This document shows, piece by piece, positions 34,586-42,987 of a stretch of DNA of 64,000 nucleotides (its first letter is position 1; every line of letters begins with the position of its first letter). Made by a program: the position numbers and the translations under genes. Source of the stretch: RGIG2041 sp045652745. Lineage in GTDB: Bacteria; Bacillota; Clostridia; UBA1381; UMGS1253. A model generated the notes under the pieces. That model ran no database searches, was not told the DNA's origin, and saw only the letters and a list, made by a program, of their open reading frames with translations. The DNA lies in contig JAZRUW010000001.1 in assembly GCA_045652745.1 (NCBI GenBank), forward strand, positions 124,001-188,000, written 5' to 3'.

Positions 34586-36556
34586 GACATGCAGATAACG
34601 GTGGTGCAGAGTGCCGGATTTTGTTTCGGTGTACAAAAAGCCGTATCCGGCGTATATGATATGTTGCAGGCAAACGAGAAAATTGCTATATTGGGAGAGT
34701 TGATCCATAACCCAATAGTGAATGCGGATTTAAAAGCGCGCGGTGTGCAGACGATTGATCAAATTGCGGAATGTCCCAAGGACGCAAAATTAGTTATACG
34801 GACGCACGGCGTAGCTGAAGAAACCGTCCTTGCGGCACAGTTTGTGGGCGTGTCGGTTGAGGATTTGACTTGTCCTTTTGTAAAAAAAATTCATAAGATT
34901 GTCTCGGAGCAAAGTAAGACAGGACGTAATATCTTAATTATCGGCGACAAATCCCACCCTGAGGTTTGCGGTATTGTTGGTTGGTGTTGTACTGAGCCGA
35001 GTGTAATTGCAAGCGAAGATGAAGCTGAAGACTACCGCGGTAAAAGTGTCAGTGTCGTCTGTCAAACCACATTTAATAAATCGAATTATGAAAAGATTGT
35101 TACAATTTTAAAAAAGAATTGCCAAGACATCGTCTTTTTTGATACAATATGTAATGCAACGCAAGTCCGTCAGGAGGAGGCTGCTAAGATATCCGCAGAG
35201 TCTGATGTGATGTTTGTCATCGGCGGACGCACAAGTTCCAATACGCGTAAGTTATATGAGATTTGTGCGCAAAATTGCAAGGATACTTACTTAATTGAAA
35301 ATTTTGAGGATATTCCTCAAGATATAAATTACAAAAACAAAAAAATAGGTATTACTGCCGGTGCGTCAACGCCGTCAGGTAGTATCGAGGAGGTCAAAAG
35401 GTTCATGGAAGAAATCAAAACAAACGGAGAAGTTAGCTTTGAGGAGGCCCTTGAAGAAACTCTCAAAACTTTAAATACAGGAGACGTGGTTGAAGGCGTA
35501 GTCGTAGACGTAACCCCTACGGAAGTTATCGTAGATCTCGGCTTTAAGTCTGACGGTATCATCCCGGCAAGTGAACTTACCGATGATCCGGACGCTAAAC
35601 CGGCGGATGTAGTTAAAGTTGGCGAAACAATTGAAGTATTCGTTGTTGGTGTAAACGACGGCGAAGGTAAGACGCTTCTTTCCAAGAAAAAGCTTGATGC
35701 AATTGCAGGCTGGAAGAAGATTGAAGAGGCGCTTGAGAATGAAACCATTCTCGAAGGCAAGGTTGTTCAAGCTGTAAACGGCGGTATCATTGTTTTGGTG
35801 GAAGGCACTCGTGTGTTTGTTCCGGCAAGACAGGCTTCCGATAGATTTACACCGGATCTGAATGTATTTGTTAATAAGACGGTTGAACTTCGTATTACGG
35901 AAATCAATAGCAGACGTAGAAGGGTAGCCGGTTCTATTCTTTCTGTGCTTAAGGAAAAGAAAAAGGCACTTGAAGAAGCATTCTGGGCATCTGCTGAAGT
36001 AGGCAAGCAGTACAGCGGTGTTGTTAAGTCCATTATGCCGTTCGGCGTATTTGTTGATATCGGCGGTGTAGACGGTCTTGTACACATCAGCGAACTCAGT
36101 TGGAACAGAATCAAGGATCCGAGCGAAGTTGTTGCTGTAGGCGATACTCTTGAAGTGTACATCAAGGATATTAATGCTGAAACCAAGAAGATTTCTTTGG
36201 GTTACAAGAAAGACGAAGATAACCCGTGGACAATCGCTAAGGCAAAGTTCAATGAAGGTGATGTAGTATCAGCTAAGGTTGTTCGCTTTATGCCGTTCGG
36301 TGCATTTGTTGAACTGATTGATGGTGTGGACGGTCTTGTACACATTTCTCAGATTGCAAATAAGAGAATTGAGAAACCGGAAAGTGAACTTAAAATCGGT
36401 CAGGTTGTTGAAGCAAAGATTACCAAGATTGATTGGGAAGCAAAACGTATCAGCCTGAGCATCCGTGAACTGCTTGAGCCGGAGGTTGTAGAAGAAACAG
36501 CTGAGGCAGCAACTGAAGAAGTTGTTGAAGAAGCAACGGAAACAGTTGAAGAGTAA
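34583..36556 (+). CDS. ispH: Fusion of IspH (HMBPP reductase) and S1 RNA-binding domains
   Basis: 657 residues. Residues 1-280 are IspH: [4Fe-4S] cysteines C14 (SAGFCFGVQKA), C97 (LTCPFV) and C190 (DTICNATQVRQ), and conserved histidines H42 (IHNPIV), H75 (RTHGV), H125 (KSHPEV). It makes IPP/DMAPP in the MEP pathway. From about 300 come four S1 motifs (about 300-372, 385-455, 472-545, 557-630), the last two closest to ribosomal protein S1, then a Glu/Val-rich acidic tail. This fusion is known in many Clostridia. The start is probably TTG 34583, eight bases after GAGAGG; ATG 34589 is 14 bases away from that site. The S1 half uses codons typical of highly expressed genes more than the IspH half. 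Confidence 0.95.
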   Translation: MDMQITVVQSAGFCFGVQKAVSGVYDMLQANEKIAILGELIHNPIVNADLKARGVQTIDQIAECPKDAKLVIRTHGVAEETVLAAQFVGVSVEDLTCPFVKKIHKIVSEQSKTGRNILIIGDKSHPEVCGIVGWCCTEPSVIASEDEAEDYRGKSVSVVCQTTFNKSNYEKIVTILKKNCQDIVFFDTICNATQVRQEEAAKISAESDVMFVIGGRTSSNTRKLYEICAQNCKDTYLIENFEDIPQDINYKNKKIGITAGASTPSGSIEEVKRFMEEIKTNGEVSFEEALEETLKTLNTGDVVEGVVVDVTPTEVIVDLGFKSDGIIPASELTDDPDAKPADVVKVGETIEVFVVGVNDGEGKTLLSKKKLDAIAGWKKIEEALENETILEGKVVQAVNGGIIVLVEGTRVFVPARQASDRFTPDLNVFVNKTVELRITEINSRRRRVAGSILSVLKEKKKALEEAFWASAEVGKQYSGVVKSIMPFGVFVDIGGVDGLVHISELSWNRIKDPSEVVAVGDTLEVYIKDINAETKKISLGYKKDEDNPWTIAKAKFNEGDVVSAKVVRFMPFGAFVELIDGVDGLVHISQIANKRIEKPESELKIGQVVEAKITKIDWEAKRISLSIRELLEPEVVEETAEAATEEVVEEATETVEE

Positions 36557-36568
36557 TTTTAAATTAAA

Positions 36569-36598
36569 AGAGCGATGGAAAATTCCATCGCTTTTTTT
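36569..36598 (+). terminator. Terminator after ispH/S1
   Basis: AGCGATGGAA (36571-36580) and TTCCATCGCT (36583-36592) around AA, followed by seven T. Confidence 0.92.
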
Positions 36599-36731
36599 AT
36601 TTCAGATAACTTTGTTAATCAAAATTTTTTCTTTGAGGTAATTTGCTCAGGCGATGCAAATGAATGCTTTATATCTGCAATATAGTAATTCTTAATATCG
36701 TTTATTTTTCGATGAACATTGATTTTGTGTT

Positions 36732-36747
36732 ACGAAATTATTTTCGT
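36732..36747. promoter_or_regulatory. Inverted repeat upstream of rubrerythrin operon (possible operator)
   Basis: ACGAAA-TTAT-TTTCGT, 6-bp perfect arms in the 220-base AT-rich leader between the ispH/S1 terminator and the rubrerythrin gene. It does not match a PerR or Fur box that I can recall. No confident -35/-10 pair could be set in this leader. Confidence 0.3.
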
Positions 36748-36820
36748 GATTTTAACAAGAATTATGAATATTTTTTACTGAAAAAGCGAAAAAATATTGA
36801 TATAGAAAGGAGAGAAGATT

Positions 36821-37429
36821 ATGGTTAATTTTAGAGAAAGCGAAACAAGAACAAATCTGATGCGCGCATTTGCAGGTGAAAGTCAGGCACGAAACCGATA
36901 TTCTATTGCAGCTGCTAAGGCAAGGAAGGCGAATTTGCCGGTTGTACATGATGTGTTTATATATACAGCAGAGCAGGAACGTGAGCATGCAGAAATTTTT
37001 TATAATTTTTTGAAACAGATGACGGGTGAAAAAATTACCATTACCGGCGACTATCCGATTGACAATTATGATGAGATGGATCGATTGCTCCGCGCCGCAC
37101 AACACGGTGAAACCGAGGAGTATACAACGGTATACGCGGATTTTGCGAAAAAGGCGAGGGAAGAGGGTTTTGTGGAAATCGCGACTACGTTTGAAAATAT
37201 AGCTGCAATTGAAAAGACGCATGCTGAGCGTTTTGGGAAATTTGCAGATATGCTGGAGCGCAATGAATTATTTCGTGGTGAACAAAATACAGTTTGGGTA
37301 TGTCAAAATTGCGGACATATACACACCGGACCGCAAGTGCCGGAACGTTGCCCGGTATGCCAGACGGTTCAAGGTCAGTTTTTGCGCAAAGAAATGTCGC
37401 CATATTGCGTAAGCAAATGCGAAATGTGA
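36821..37429 (+). CDS. rbr: Rubrerythrin
   Basis: 202 residues. N-terminal ferritin-like diiron domain (about 1-145) with FAGESQARNRYSIAA, EQEREHAEIFYNFLKQM and a second helix pair with EEGFVEIATTFENIAAIEKTHAERF. C-terminal rubredoxin-like domain with two CxxC pairs (VWVCQNCGHIHTG, RCPVCQTVQGQF). Reduces hydrogen peroxide to water using electrons from rubredoxin or NADH-linked reductases, protecting anaerobes. Strong site AAAGGAGAG. Followed after ten bases by superoxide reductase, so the two enzymes form one oxygen-detoxification pair. Confidence 0.96.
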   Translation: MVNFRESETRTNLMRAFAGESQARNRYSIAAAKARKANLPVVHDVFIYTAEQEREHAEIFYNFLKQMTGEKITITGDYPIDNYDEMDRLLRAAQHGETEEYTTVYADFAKKAREEGFVEIATTFENIAAIEKTHAERFGKFADMLERNELFRGEQNTVWVCQNCGHIHTGPQVPERCPVCQTVQGQFLRKEMSPYCVSKCEM

Positions 37430-37442
37430 GGTGAAAACTTTG
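37428..37442 (+). promoter_or_regulatory. Ribosome binding site favouring a TTG start for superoxide reductase
   Basis: GAGGTG (37428-37433) overlaps the rubrerythrin stop and lies six bases before TTG 37440. The in-frame GTG at 37431 is part of this site and has none of its own. Confidence 0.65.
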
Positions 37443-37832
37443 AAAAAAGAACCAAAATTTTATTTAGGAGACGGTTGTGATCATATTGTTGAGTTAATCC
37501 GCGGCGGTAAAAAAGACGAAGTGTTTTGCTGTGGTGAAAAATTATCACCTATGATCGCGCAAACATCAAAAGAAATTGAGGAGAAACACTTGCCGGTTGT
37601 TCAAAAGAACGATACGCACATTCAAGTGGGTGTGGGTAGGGTGATGCATCCCATGACAGATGAACACAGTATTGGATTTATCTATTTGCAAACTAAAATG
37701 GGCGCACAGCGTATAGATTTAGAAAAGCAAAAAGAACCTGTTGCGGAATTTTGGATTTCACCGAAGGATAAGGCGATTGCAGTATATGCCTTTTGTAATC
37801 AGCATGGTTTTTGGAAGACGGATTTGACTTAA
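37440..37832 (+). CDS. Superoxide reductase (desulfoferrodoxin-like), centre I incomplete
   Basis: 130 residues. The C-terminal catalytic domain has all centre II iron ligands: H50 (EEKHLP), H70 and H76 (HPMTDEH), C119 and H122 (CNQHG), with lysine K49 next to the site. It reduces superoxide to peroxide, which rubrerythrin then removes. The N-terminal desulforedoxin-like domain is recognisable (FYLGDGCDHIVELIRGG, CCGE) but the first cysteine of CxxC is glycine (G10), leaving only C13, C30 and C31. Centre I is therefore probably not a normal FeCys4 site, as in class III-type enzymes. Likely TTG start. Confidence 0.88.
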   Translation: MKKEPKFYLGDGCDHIVELIRGGKKDEVFCCGEKLSPMIAQTSKEIEEKHLPVVQKNDTHIQVGVGRVMHPMTDEHSIGFIYLQTKMGAQRIDLEKQKEPVAEFWISPKDKAIAVYAFCNQHGFWKTDLT

Positions 37833-37844
37833 GGCGGTGCAAAT

Positions 37845-38861
37845 ATGGCAAAGAAAAGAATAGGGAAGGCAACAGTAGCTTTATCGTCGCCGGTCAGCAT
37901 TGCGGCTTGCGCCAGTGTTGCAGGCGTAAAAGAGGGTAAAGGACCACTTGCACCGTATTATGATGAAATACTGACAGAAGACCTTTACGGAGAGAAAACA
38001 TGGGAAAAAGCAGAAAGCAAGCTGCAAAAATCAGCGATGCAAAGAGCTGTTACAAAAGCAAACCTAACTACGCAAGAGATAGATTATGCGTTTGCGGGTG
38101 ATTTGCTGAATCAATGCTGCGGTACGCATTATGCACTTAGTGATACTGGCATGCCTTTTTTTGGGCTTTATGGCGCATGTTCCACCATGGCTGAGAGCTT
38201 ATCGTTGGCTTCCATGTGTATAGACGGAGGATTTGCAGACTATACACTAGCGTTGACCTCAAGCCATTTCTGTTCATCGGAAAAGCAATTTCGTTTTCCG
38301 CTTGAATATGGCGGTCAGCGTACTCCGACTGCACAATGGACCGTGACCGGCTCAGGCGCCGCTGTATTATCTAAAGGCGGCGATGGACCGTTTGTGACAC
38401 ATATCACAACTGGGAAGATTGTGGACATGGGCATTACGGATATAAACAATATGGGTGCGGCGATGGCACCTGCGGCATATGATACAATTCAAAGACATTT
38501 TCAAGATACTGCATTCGAGCCAGCTGATTATGATTTGATTGTTACGGGAGATTTGGGTGTAGTCGGCTGGGGAATAACACGAGATTTGCTGTGCAAAAGT
38601 GGTTTTGATGTTTCGAAGAATTATAATGATTGCGGAAGATTGGTGTTTGATATTAACGGACAGGATGTACATGGTGGCGGCAGCGGATGCGGTTGCAGTG
38701 CGATAACCTTCTGTGGGTATATCTATGAACGCATGAAAAGAGGCGAACTTAACAATGTTCTACTTGTATGTACTGGTGCGCTGATGAGTCCTATGTCACT
38801 TCTGCAAGGCGAAAGTATACCGGGCATCGCACATGCTGTGCGCATACAAAGGAGGCGTTAA
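37845..38861 (+). CDS. spoVAD: Stage V sporulation protein AD
   Basis: 338 residues. Thiolase-like fold as in Bacillus SpoVAD: YDEILTEDLYGEKTWEKAESKLQ, AFAGDLLNQCCGTHYALSDTGMPFFGLYGACSTMAESL, and the C-terminal DCGRLVFDINGQDVHGGGSGCGCSA. SpoVAD sits on the outer face of the forespore inner membrane and binds dipicolinic acid for import during sporulation and release in germination. It is followed directly by spoVAE. spoVAC, usually the gene before it, is replaced here by the oxygen-defence pair. Start has AAGGCGG upstream. Confidence 0.96.
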   Translation: MAKKRIGKATVALSSPVSIAACASVAGVKEGKGPLAPYYDEILTEDLYGEKTWEKAESKLQKSAMQRAVTKANLTTQEIDYAFAGDLLNQCCGTHYALSDTGMPFFGLYGACSTMAESLSLASMCIDGGFADYTLALTSSHFCSSEKQFRFPLEYGGQRTPTAQWTVTGSGAAVLSKGGDGPFVTHITTGKIVDMGITDINNMGAAMAPAAYDTIQRHFQDTAFEPADYDLIVTGDLGVVGWGITRDLLCKSGFDVSKNYNDCGRLVFDINGQDVHGGGSGCGCSAITFCGYIYERMKRGELNNVLLVCTGALMSPMSLLQGESIPGIAHAVRIQRRR

Positions 38862-38862
38862 T

Positions 38863-39222
38863 ATGTATTTAAAGGCATTTCTAATTGGTGGCCTGATTTG
38901 CGCCATTGGTCAGATTTTAATTGATAAAACAAAATTAACCCCTGCCAGAATTTTAGTTAGTTTTGTGTGCGCAGGAGTAATATTATCCCTTCTAAATCTT
39001 TATGAGCCTTTGGTCGAATTTGCAGGTGCGGGTGCAACCGTGCCAATTTCAGGTTTTGGATATTTGCTTGGTAAGGGGGCAAAAGAGGCAGTGGCGGAAA
39101 GCGGATTGCTCGGAGCACTTACCGGTGGCGTTGAAAATGCGGCGGCGGGTATTGCTGCAGCAGTATTTTTCGGATATCTTATTGCACTGACTTTTTCGCC
39201 TAAAAGTAAAAGCGGAAAATAA
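38863..39222 (+). CDS. spoVAE: Stage V sporulation protein AE
   Basis: 119 residues, about four hydrophobic helices. YLKAFLIGGLICAIGQILIDKTKLTPARILV and GAGATVPISGFGYLLGKGAKEAV are typical of SpoVAE (SpoVAEb) channel-like proteins. Part of the membrane channel that moves calcium-dipicolinate. ATG 38863 follows AAAGGAGGCG, with the first base one position after the spoVAD stop. Confidence 0.95.
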   Translation: MYLKAFLIGGLICAIGQILIDKTKLTPARILVSFVCAGVILSLLNLYEPLVEFAGAGATVPISGFGYLLGKGAKEAVAESGLLGALTGGVENAAAGIAAAVFFGYLIALTFSPKSKSGK

Positions 39223-39249
39223 AAACAGCAGTCTATGACTGCTGTTTTT
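39221..39249. terminator. Bidirectional terminator between spoVAE and groL
   Basis: AAAAACAGCAGTC (39221-39233), TAT, GACTGCTGTTTTT (39237-39249): perfect 13-bp arms, usable on both strands. Confidence 0.93.
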
Positions 39250-39265
39250 ATTTGTATTGATGGGT

Positions 39266-40900
39266 TTAATACATGCCGCCCATGCCGCCCATGCCCGGAG
39301 CGCCTGCCGGTGCTGCCGGTTCCGGAGTCGGTTTGTCTGCTACAACACTTTCGGTTGTCAGAACCATAGAAGCGACACTTGCTGCATTTTGCAGTGCGCT
39401 TCTGGTTACCTTTGCCGGGTCAACGATACCTTCTTTAACCATATCTACATACTGTTCGGTCAGCGCATTGTAACCGATGCCCTTTGCAGAAGACTTGATT
39501 TTATCAACGATTACGCTGCCTTCTACACCTGCGTTAAACGCAATTTGGCGAATCGGCTCTTCAAGGGCCTTCAACACGATATTTACACCGGTTTTTTCAT
39601 CGCCGGAGGTTGTGTCCAAAAGTGCTGCAACGCTGTCGATTGCAGCCACATAAGAACTACCACCGCCTGCGATAATGCCTTCTTCAACAGCTGCTTTTGT
39701 TGCCGCCAATGCATCTTCTATACGAAGCTTCATTTCCTTCATTTCAGTTTCAGTTGCCGCACCAACCTTGATTACGGCTACACCGCCGGAAAGCTTAGCA
39801 AGTCTTTCCTGGAGTTTTTCACGGTCGAAATCCGAAGTTGTTTCTTCGATTTGAGATTTAATCTGGCTAATGCGAGCTTGAATCTGTTCACTCTCGCCGG
39901 CGCCGTCTACGATAATAGTGGTTTCTTTGAGAACTTTAACTTGCTTAGCGCGACCGAGTTGGAGAATGTTGGTTTCCTTTAAGTCGAGGCCGAGTTCGTC
40001 GCTGATGACTTCACCGCCTGTGAGGATGGCAATGTCACGAAGCATTTCTTTTCTTCTGTCACCAAAGCCCGGTGCTTTAACTGCAACACAAGTAAATGTG
40101 CCGCGCAGTTTGTTAACGAGCAGGGTAGCGAGTGCTTCGCCTTCGATATCTTCTGCGATAATCAAAAGCTTCTTACCTTGTTGTACTACCTGCTCAAGAA
40201 GCGGCAGTAAATCCTGAATGGTTGTAATTTTCTTATCGGTAATCAAGATTACGGCATCGTCGAGCACGGCTTCCATCTTGTCGGTATCTGTTACCATATA
40301 CGGGGAGATATAGCCGCGGTCAAATTGCATACCTTCAACGATTTCGGAGTATGTTTCTGCGGTCTTAGACTCTTCTACGGTTATAACACCGTCGCTGGTA
40401 ACTTTCTCCATGGCTTCAGCAATGAGCTCACCGATTTTTTCGTCTGCAGCGGACACGCTGGCAACTCGTGCAATGTCATTTCTGCCGTTTACGGTCTGTG
40501 CATGTTCACGGATATATGCAACTGCTGCATCTACAGCCTTTGCAATACCTTTTCTTACGATCATCGGATTTGCGCCGGCGGCAACGTTCTTTAAACCTTC
40601 ACGTACAAGTGCCTGTGCGAGCAGTGTAGCGGTTGTTGTACCATCACCGGCAACATCGTTTGTCTTGGTTGCAACTTCCTTAACGAGCTGTGCACCCATA
40701 TTTTCAAAAGCGTCCTCAAGTTCGACTTCCTTTGCGATGGTTACACCGTCATTTGTAATTAACGGAGCACCGAACTTTTTATCGAGAACAACGTTTCTGC
40801 CCTTCGGACCGAGGGTGACTTTAACGGTGTTTGCTAATTGATTGATACCGCGTTCTAAAGCATTTCTGGCTTCCTGGCCATACAAAATATCCTTTGCCAT
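39266..40900 (-). CDS. groL: Chaperonin GroEL (Hsp60)
   Basis: 544 residues, full length. KVTLGPKGRNVVLDKKFGAP, AGDGTTTATLLAQAL (ATP site), VEEGIIAGGGSSY, and the Gly-Met-rich tail GMGGMGGMY are all present. Forms the double-ring folding chamber with GroES. Start has TTAGGAGG upstream. Only 26 bases from groS. Codon use is that of a highly expressed gene. Confidence 0.98.
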   Translation of the reverse strand: MAKDILYGQEARNALERGINQLANTVKVTLGPKGRNVVLDKKFGAPLITNDGVTIAKEVELEDAFENMGAQLVKEVATKTNDVAGDGTTTATLLAQALVREGLKNVAAGANPMIVRKGIAKAVDAAVAYIREHAQTVNGRNDIARVASVSAADEKIGELIAEAMEKVTSDGVITVEESKTAETYSEIVEGMQFDRGYISPYMVTDTDKMEAVLDDAVILITDKKITTIQDLLPLLEQVVQQGKKLLIIAEDIEGEALATLLVNKLRGTFTCVAVKAPGFGDRRKEMLRDIAILTGGEVISDELGLDLKETNILQLGRAKQVKVLKETTIIVDGAGESEQIQARISQIKSQIEETTSDFDREKLQERLAKLSGGVAVIKVGAATETEMKEMKLRIEDALAATKAAVEEGIIAGGGSSYVAAIDSVAALLDTTSGDEKTGVNIVLKALEEPIRQIAFNAGVEGSVIVDKIKSSAKGIGYNALTEQYVDMVKEGIVDPAKVTRSALQNAASVASMVLTTESVVADKPTPEPAAPAGAPGMGGMGGMY

Positions 40901-40926
40901 TACAATAACCTCCTAATTAATATGAA

Positions 40927-41211
40927 TTAGTCTACCTTTGCAAGAATGTCGTTTTGACGTAAAATGGTGTATTCTACGCCGTCAAATTTAACCTCGGTTC
41001 CTGCATATTTGCTGGTGATAACTTTATCGCCAACAGCAACTTCCATTACAACTTCTTTGCCGTCGATTACACCGCCGGGGCCCACGGCTACAACTTCAGC
41101 CATCTGCGGCTTTTCTTTTGCTGCAGCGGTTAAAATAATGCCGCTTTTGGTTGTGTCTTCCATTTCAATCATCTTGATTACGACTCTGTCGCCCAATGGT
41201 TTGATTGTCAT
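40927..41211 (-). CDS. groS: Co-chaperonin GroES (Hsp10)
   Basis: 94 residues. TIKPLGDRVVIKMIEMEDTTKSGIILT with the mobile loop, and VGDKVITSKYAGTEVKFDG...YTILRQNDILAKV. Caps the GroEL ring. Site CAGGAGG upstream. First gene of the heat-shock operon. Confidence 0.98.
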   Translation of the reverse strand: MTIKPLGDRVVIKMIEMEDTTKSGIILTAAAKEKPQMAEVVAVGPGGVIDGKEVVMEVAVGDKVITSKYAGTEVKFDGVEYTILRQNDILAKVD

Positions 41212-41244
41212 TTTATTTACCTCCTGAATAGAATTAACAAAGAA

Positions 41245-41271
41245 TTAGCACTCTCTTTCTGCGAGTGCTAA
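41245..41271. promoter_or_regulatory. CIRCE operator (HrcA site) of groSL
   Basis: TTAGCACTC (41245-41253), nine bases, GAGTGCTAA (41263-41271): perfect match to CIRCE. It lies between the -10 box and groS. The HrcA repressor gene itself is not in this window. Confidence 0.97.
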
Positions 41272-41274
41272 TAT

Positions 41275-41303
41275 ACTATACAGCATTTGTTAAAAAAATA
41301 CAA
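41275..41303 (-). promoter_or_regulatory. Sigma-A promoter of groSL
   Basis: Minus strand: TTGTAT (41303-41298), 17-bp spacer, TATAGT (41280-41275), with CIRCE immediately downstream. Confidence 0.7.
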
Positions 41304-41328
41304 ATATTAAAAAGTGAATTGAGTCTTG

Positions 41329-41344
41329 GATATTTTAAAATATC
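41329..41344 (-). terminator. Weak AT-rich hairpin after the FAD-dependent protein gene
   Basis: GATATTTTAAAATATC is a perfect palindrome 30 bases past the stop on the minus strand, but all AT except the ends and without a clean T tail. It may be a poor terminator or chance. Confidence 0.25.
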
Positions 41345-41373
41345 TTTTAAAATCATTAAATATCACATGAAAT

Positions 41374-42975
41374 CTACCAATTTCTCTCTAAATCTAATAA
41401 TTCTGTTGCAATTTGCCTTGCGACGAGCAAACCGTCGGCTGCAGCACTCATGATACCGCCAGCGTAGCCCGCGCCTTCTCCGCATGGATAGATACCTCTG
41501 ATGTTGCTTTGTAGCGATGCATCACGCAAGATACGCACAGGGGAGGAGGAACGTGATTCGATAGCGGTTAAAACTGCCTCCGGCGCATCGAAGCCGTTAA
41601 GTTTCTTTCCAAACAGAGGTATCGCTTCACGTAGGGCTAGTGTAACATAGTGCGGTAAGCAGTCTGCTATATTGCTCCATGATACATTTGGCCGGTAGCT
41701 TGGTTTAATATCCTCTTCGTGTGATGAATCTTTATTTAATAAAAAGTCGCCGACCAGTGTAGCCGGGGCATTGTAATTTTGTCCGCCGCAACGGAAAGCC
41801 AGTTGTTCATGTTTTCTTTGCAGGTACATGCCAGCTAACGGGTGGTCCGAAGTAAAGTCCGATGGGTAGACATCGCACAAAAGCGCAGCGTTTGCATTTT
41901 CACCTTCGCGTGCATGATAACTCATGCCATTGGTAACTACACCGCCTTCTTCGGAGGTGGCTGCGATAACATGACCGCCGGGGCACATGCAAAAGGTATA
42001 TACCCCGCGGCCGCTTTTTGTTTTTACAGCGAGCTTGTAATCCGCGGCGCCTAGCGCATCTGTACCATACTGTGCCATATTTATTGTATGCTGTTTATGT
42101 TCAATTCTAACACCCATAGAGAATGGTTTTTGTTGCAGATTTAAACCTTTTTTGTATATGAGTTCAAAGGTATCCCTTGCGCTGTGCCCGATTGCTAAAA
42201 CTAATCTGTTGCACTGGATTACACGTTGCTCATTGTTGCTAATTACGGTTACGCTTGTGAGGTTATTGTTGTCTGTATGAATATCAATGAGTTTTGTTTC
42301 AAAATATATTTGGCCACCGAACGCAATGATTTTGTTGCGCATGGTTTTAATTACGTTTCTTAACACATCCGTGCCAATGTGCGGCTTGGCATCGTAGAGA
42401 ATATTTTTTGGTGCACCGCATTCAACAAAGGTCTTTAGTATGTAGCTTAAACGATTGTTGGAAGTGCCGGTTGTTAATTTTCCGTCGGAAAACGTGCCTG
42501 CGCCACCTTCGCCGAATTGGATATTGCTTTCGGGATTGAGTATACGTGTGCGAATAAATTCTTCTATATCTGCAACGCGGTCGTCAACAGCCTTGCCGCG
42601 CTCAAGTAAAATCGGATTTGCGCCTGCCTGCGCTAATGCATAAGCGCAAAAAAGACCTGCAGGACCCATGCCGCAAATTACCGGCGGCAGTTTTGATTTG
42701 ACATTCGGCACATGGAAAGCGATAGTGGTTGGCGCAATTGTTACATTCGGATTTGCACATCGTTTAACAACTTTTTGTTCATCAGCTCGAACAGATACAT
42801 CAAAGTTATATACATAAAGTAATTGGTTTTTCTTACGAGCGTCGATTGCGCGGCGTACCGGTGTTACGGCAATAATTTCCTGTGACGTTACACCGAGTAG
42901 TTTTTGAATTCTACCATTTACATAGGTGTCGTTATCCAAGGAAACCGGGACTTTTAATTGTGAAATTCGAATCAT
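41374..42975 (-). CDS. FAD-dependent dehydrogenase-like protein (COG2509 type)
   Basis: 533 residues. Its N-terminal 90 residues form a small domain (MIRISQLKVPVSLD...LLGVTSQEIIAVTPVRRAIDARKK) typical of this family. Then a FAD-binding Rossmann motif ICGMGPAGLFCAYALAQAGANPILLERG, FGEGGAGTFSDGKLTTGT, and a C-terminal YPCGEGAGYAGGIMSAAADGL. Widespread in anaerobic Firmicutes and Bacteroidetes, with no assigned substrate. Last gene of a three-gene operon with AEC and PHP genes; site AAGGAAG. Confidence 0.85.
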   Translation of the reverse strand: MIRISQLKVPVSLDNDTYVNGRIQKLLGVTSQEIIAVTPVRRAIDARKKNQLLYVYNFDVSVRADEQKVVKRCANPNVTIAPTTIAFHVPNVKSKLPPVICGMGPAGLFCAYALAQAGANPILLERGKAVDDRVADIEEFIRTRILNPESNIQFGEGGAGTFSDGKLTTGTSNNRLSYILKTFVECGAPKNILYDAKPHIGTDVLRNVIKTMRNKIIAFGGQIYFETKLIDIHTDNNNLTSVTVISNNEQRVIQCNRLVLAIGHSARDTFELIYKKGLNLQQKPFSMGVRIEHKQHTINMAQYGTDALGAADYKLAVKTKSGRGVYTFCMCPGGHVIAATSEEGGVVTNGMSYHAREGENANAALLCDVYPSDFTSDHPLAGMYLQRKHEQLAFRCGGQNYNAPATLVGDFLLNKDSSHEEDIKPSYRPNVSWSNIADCLPHYVTLALREAIPLFGKKLNGFDAPEAVLTAIESRSSSPVRILRDASLQSNIRGIYPCGEGAGYAGGIMSAAADGLLVARQIATELLDLERNW

Positions 42976-42987
42976 ACAAATACTTCC

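Noticed and set aside
39257..39982. 241-codon plus-strand frame opposite groL
   Set aside because: Cys-rich, low-complexity antisense translation of the highly biased groL sequence.
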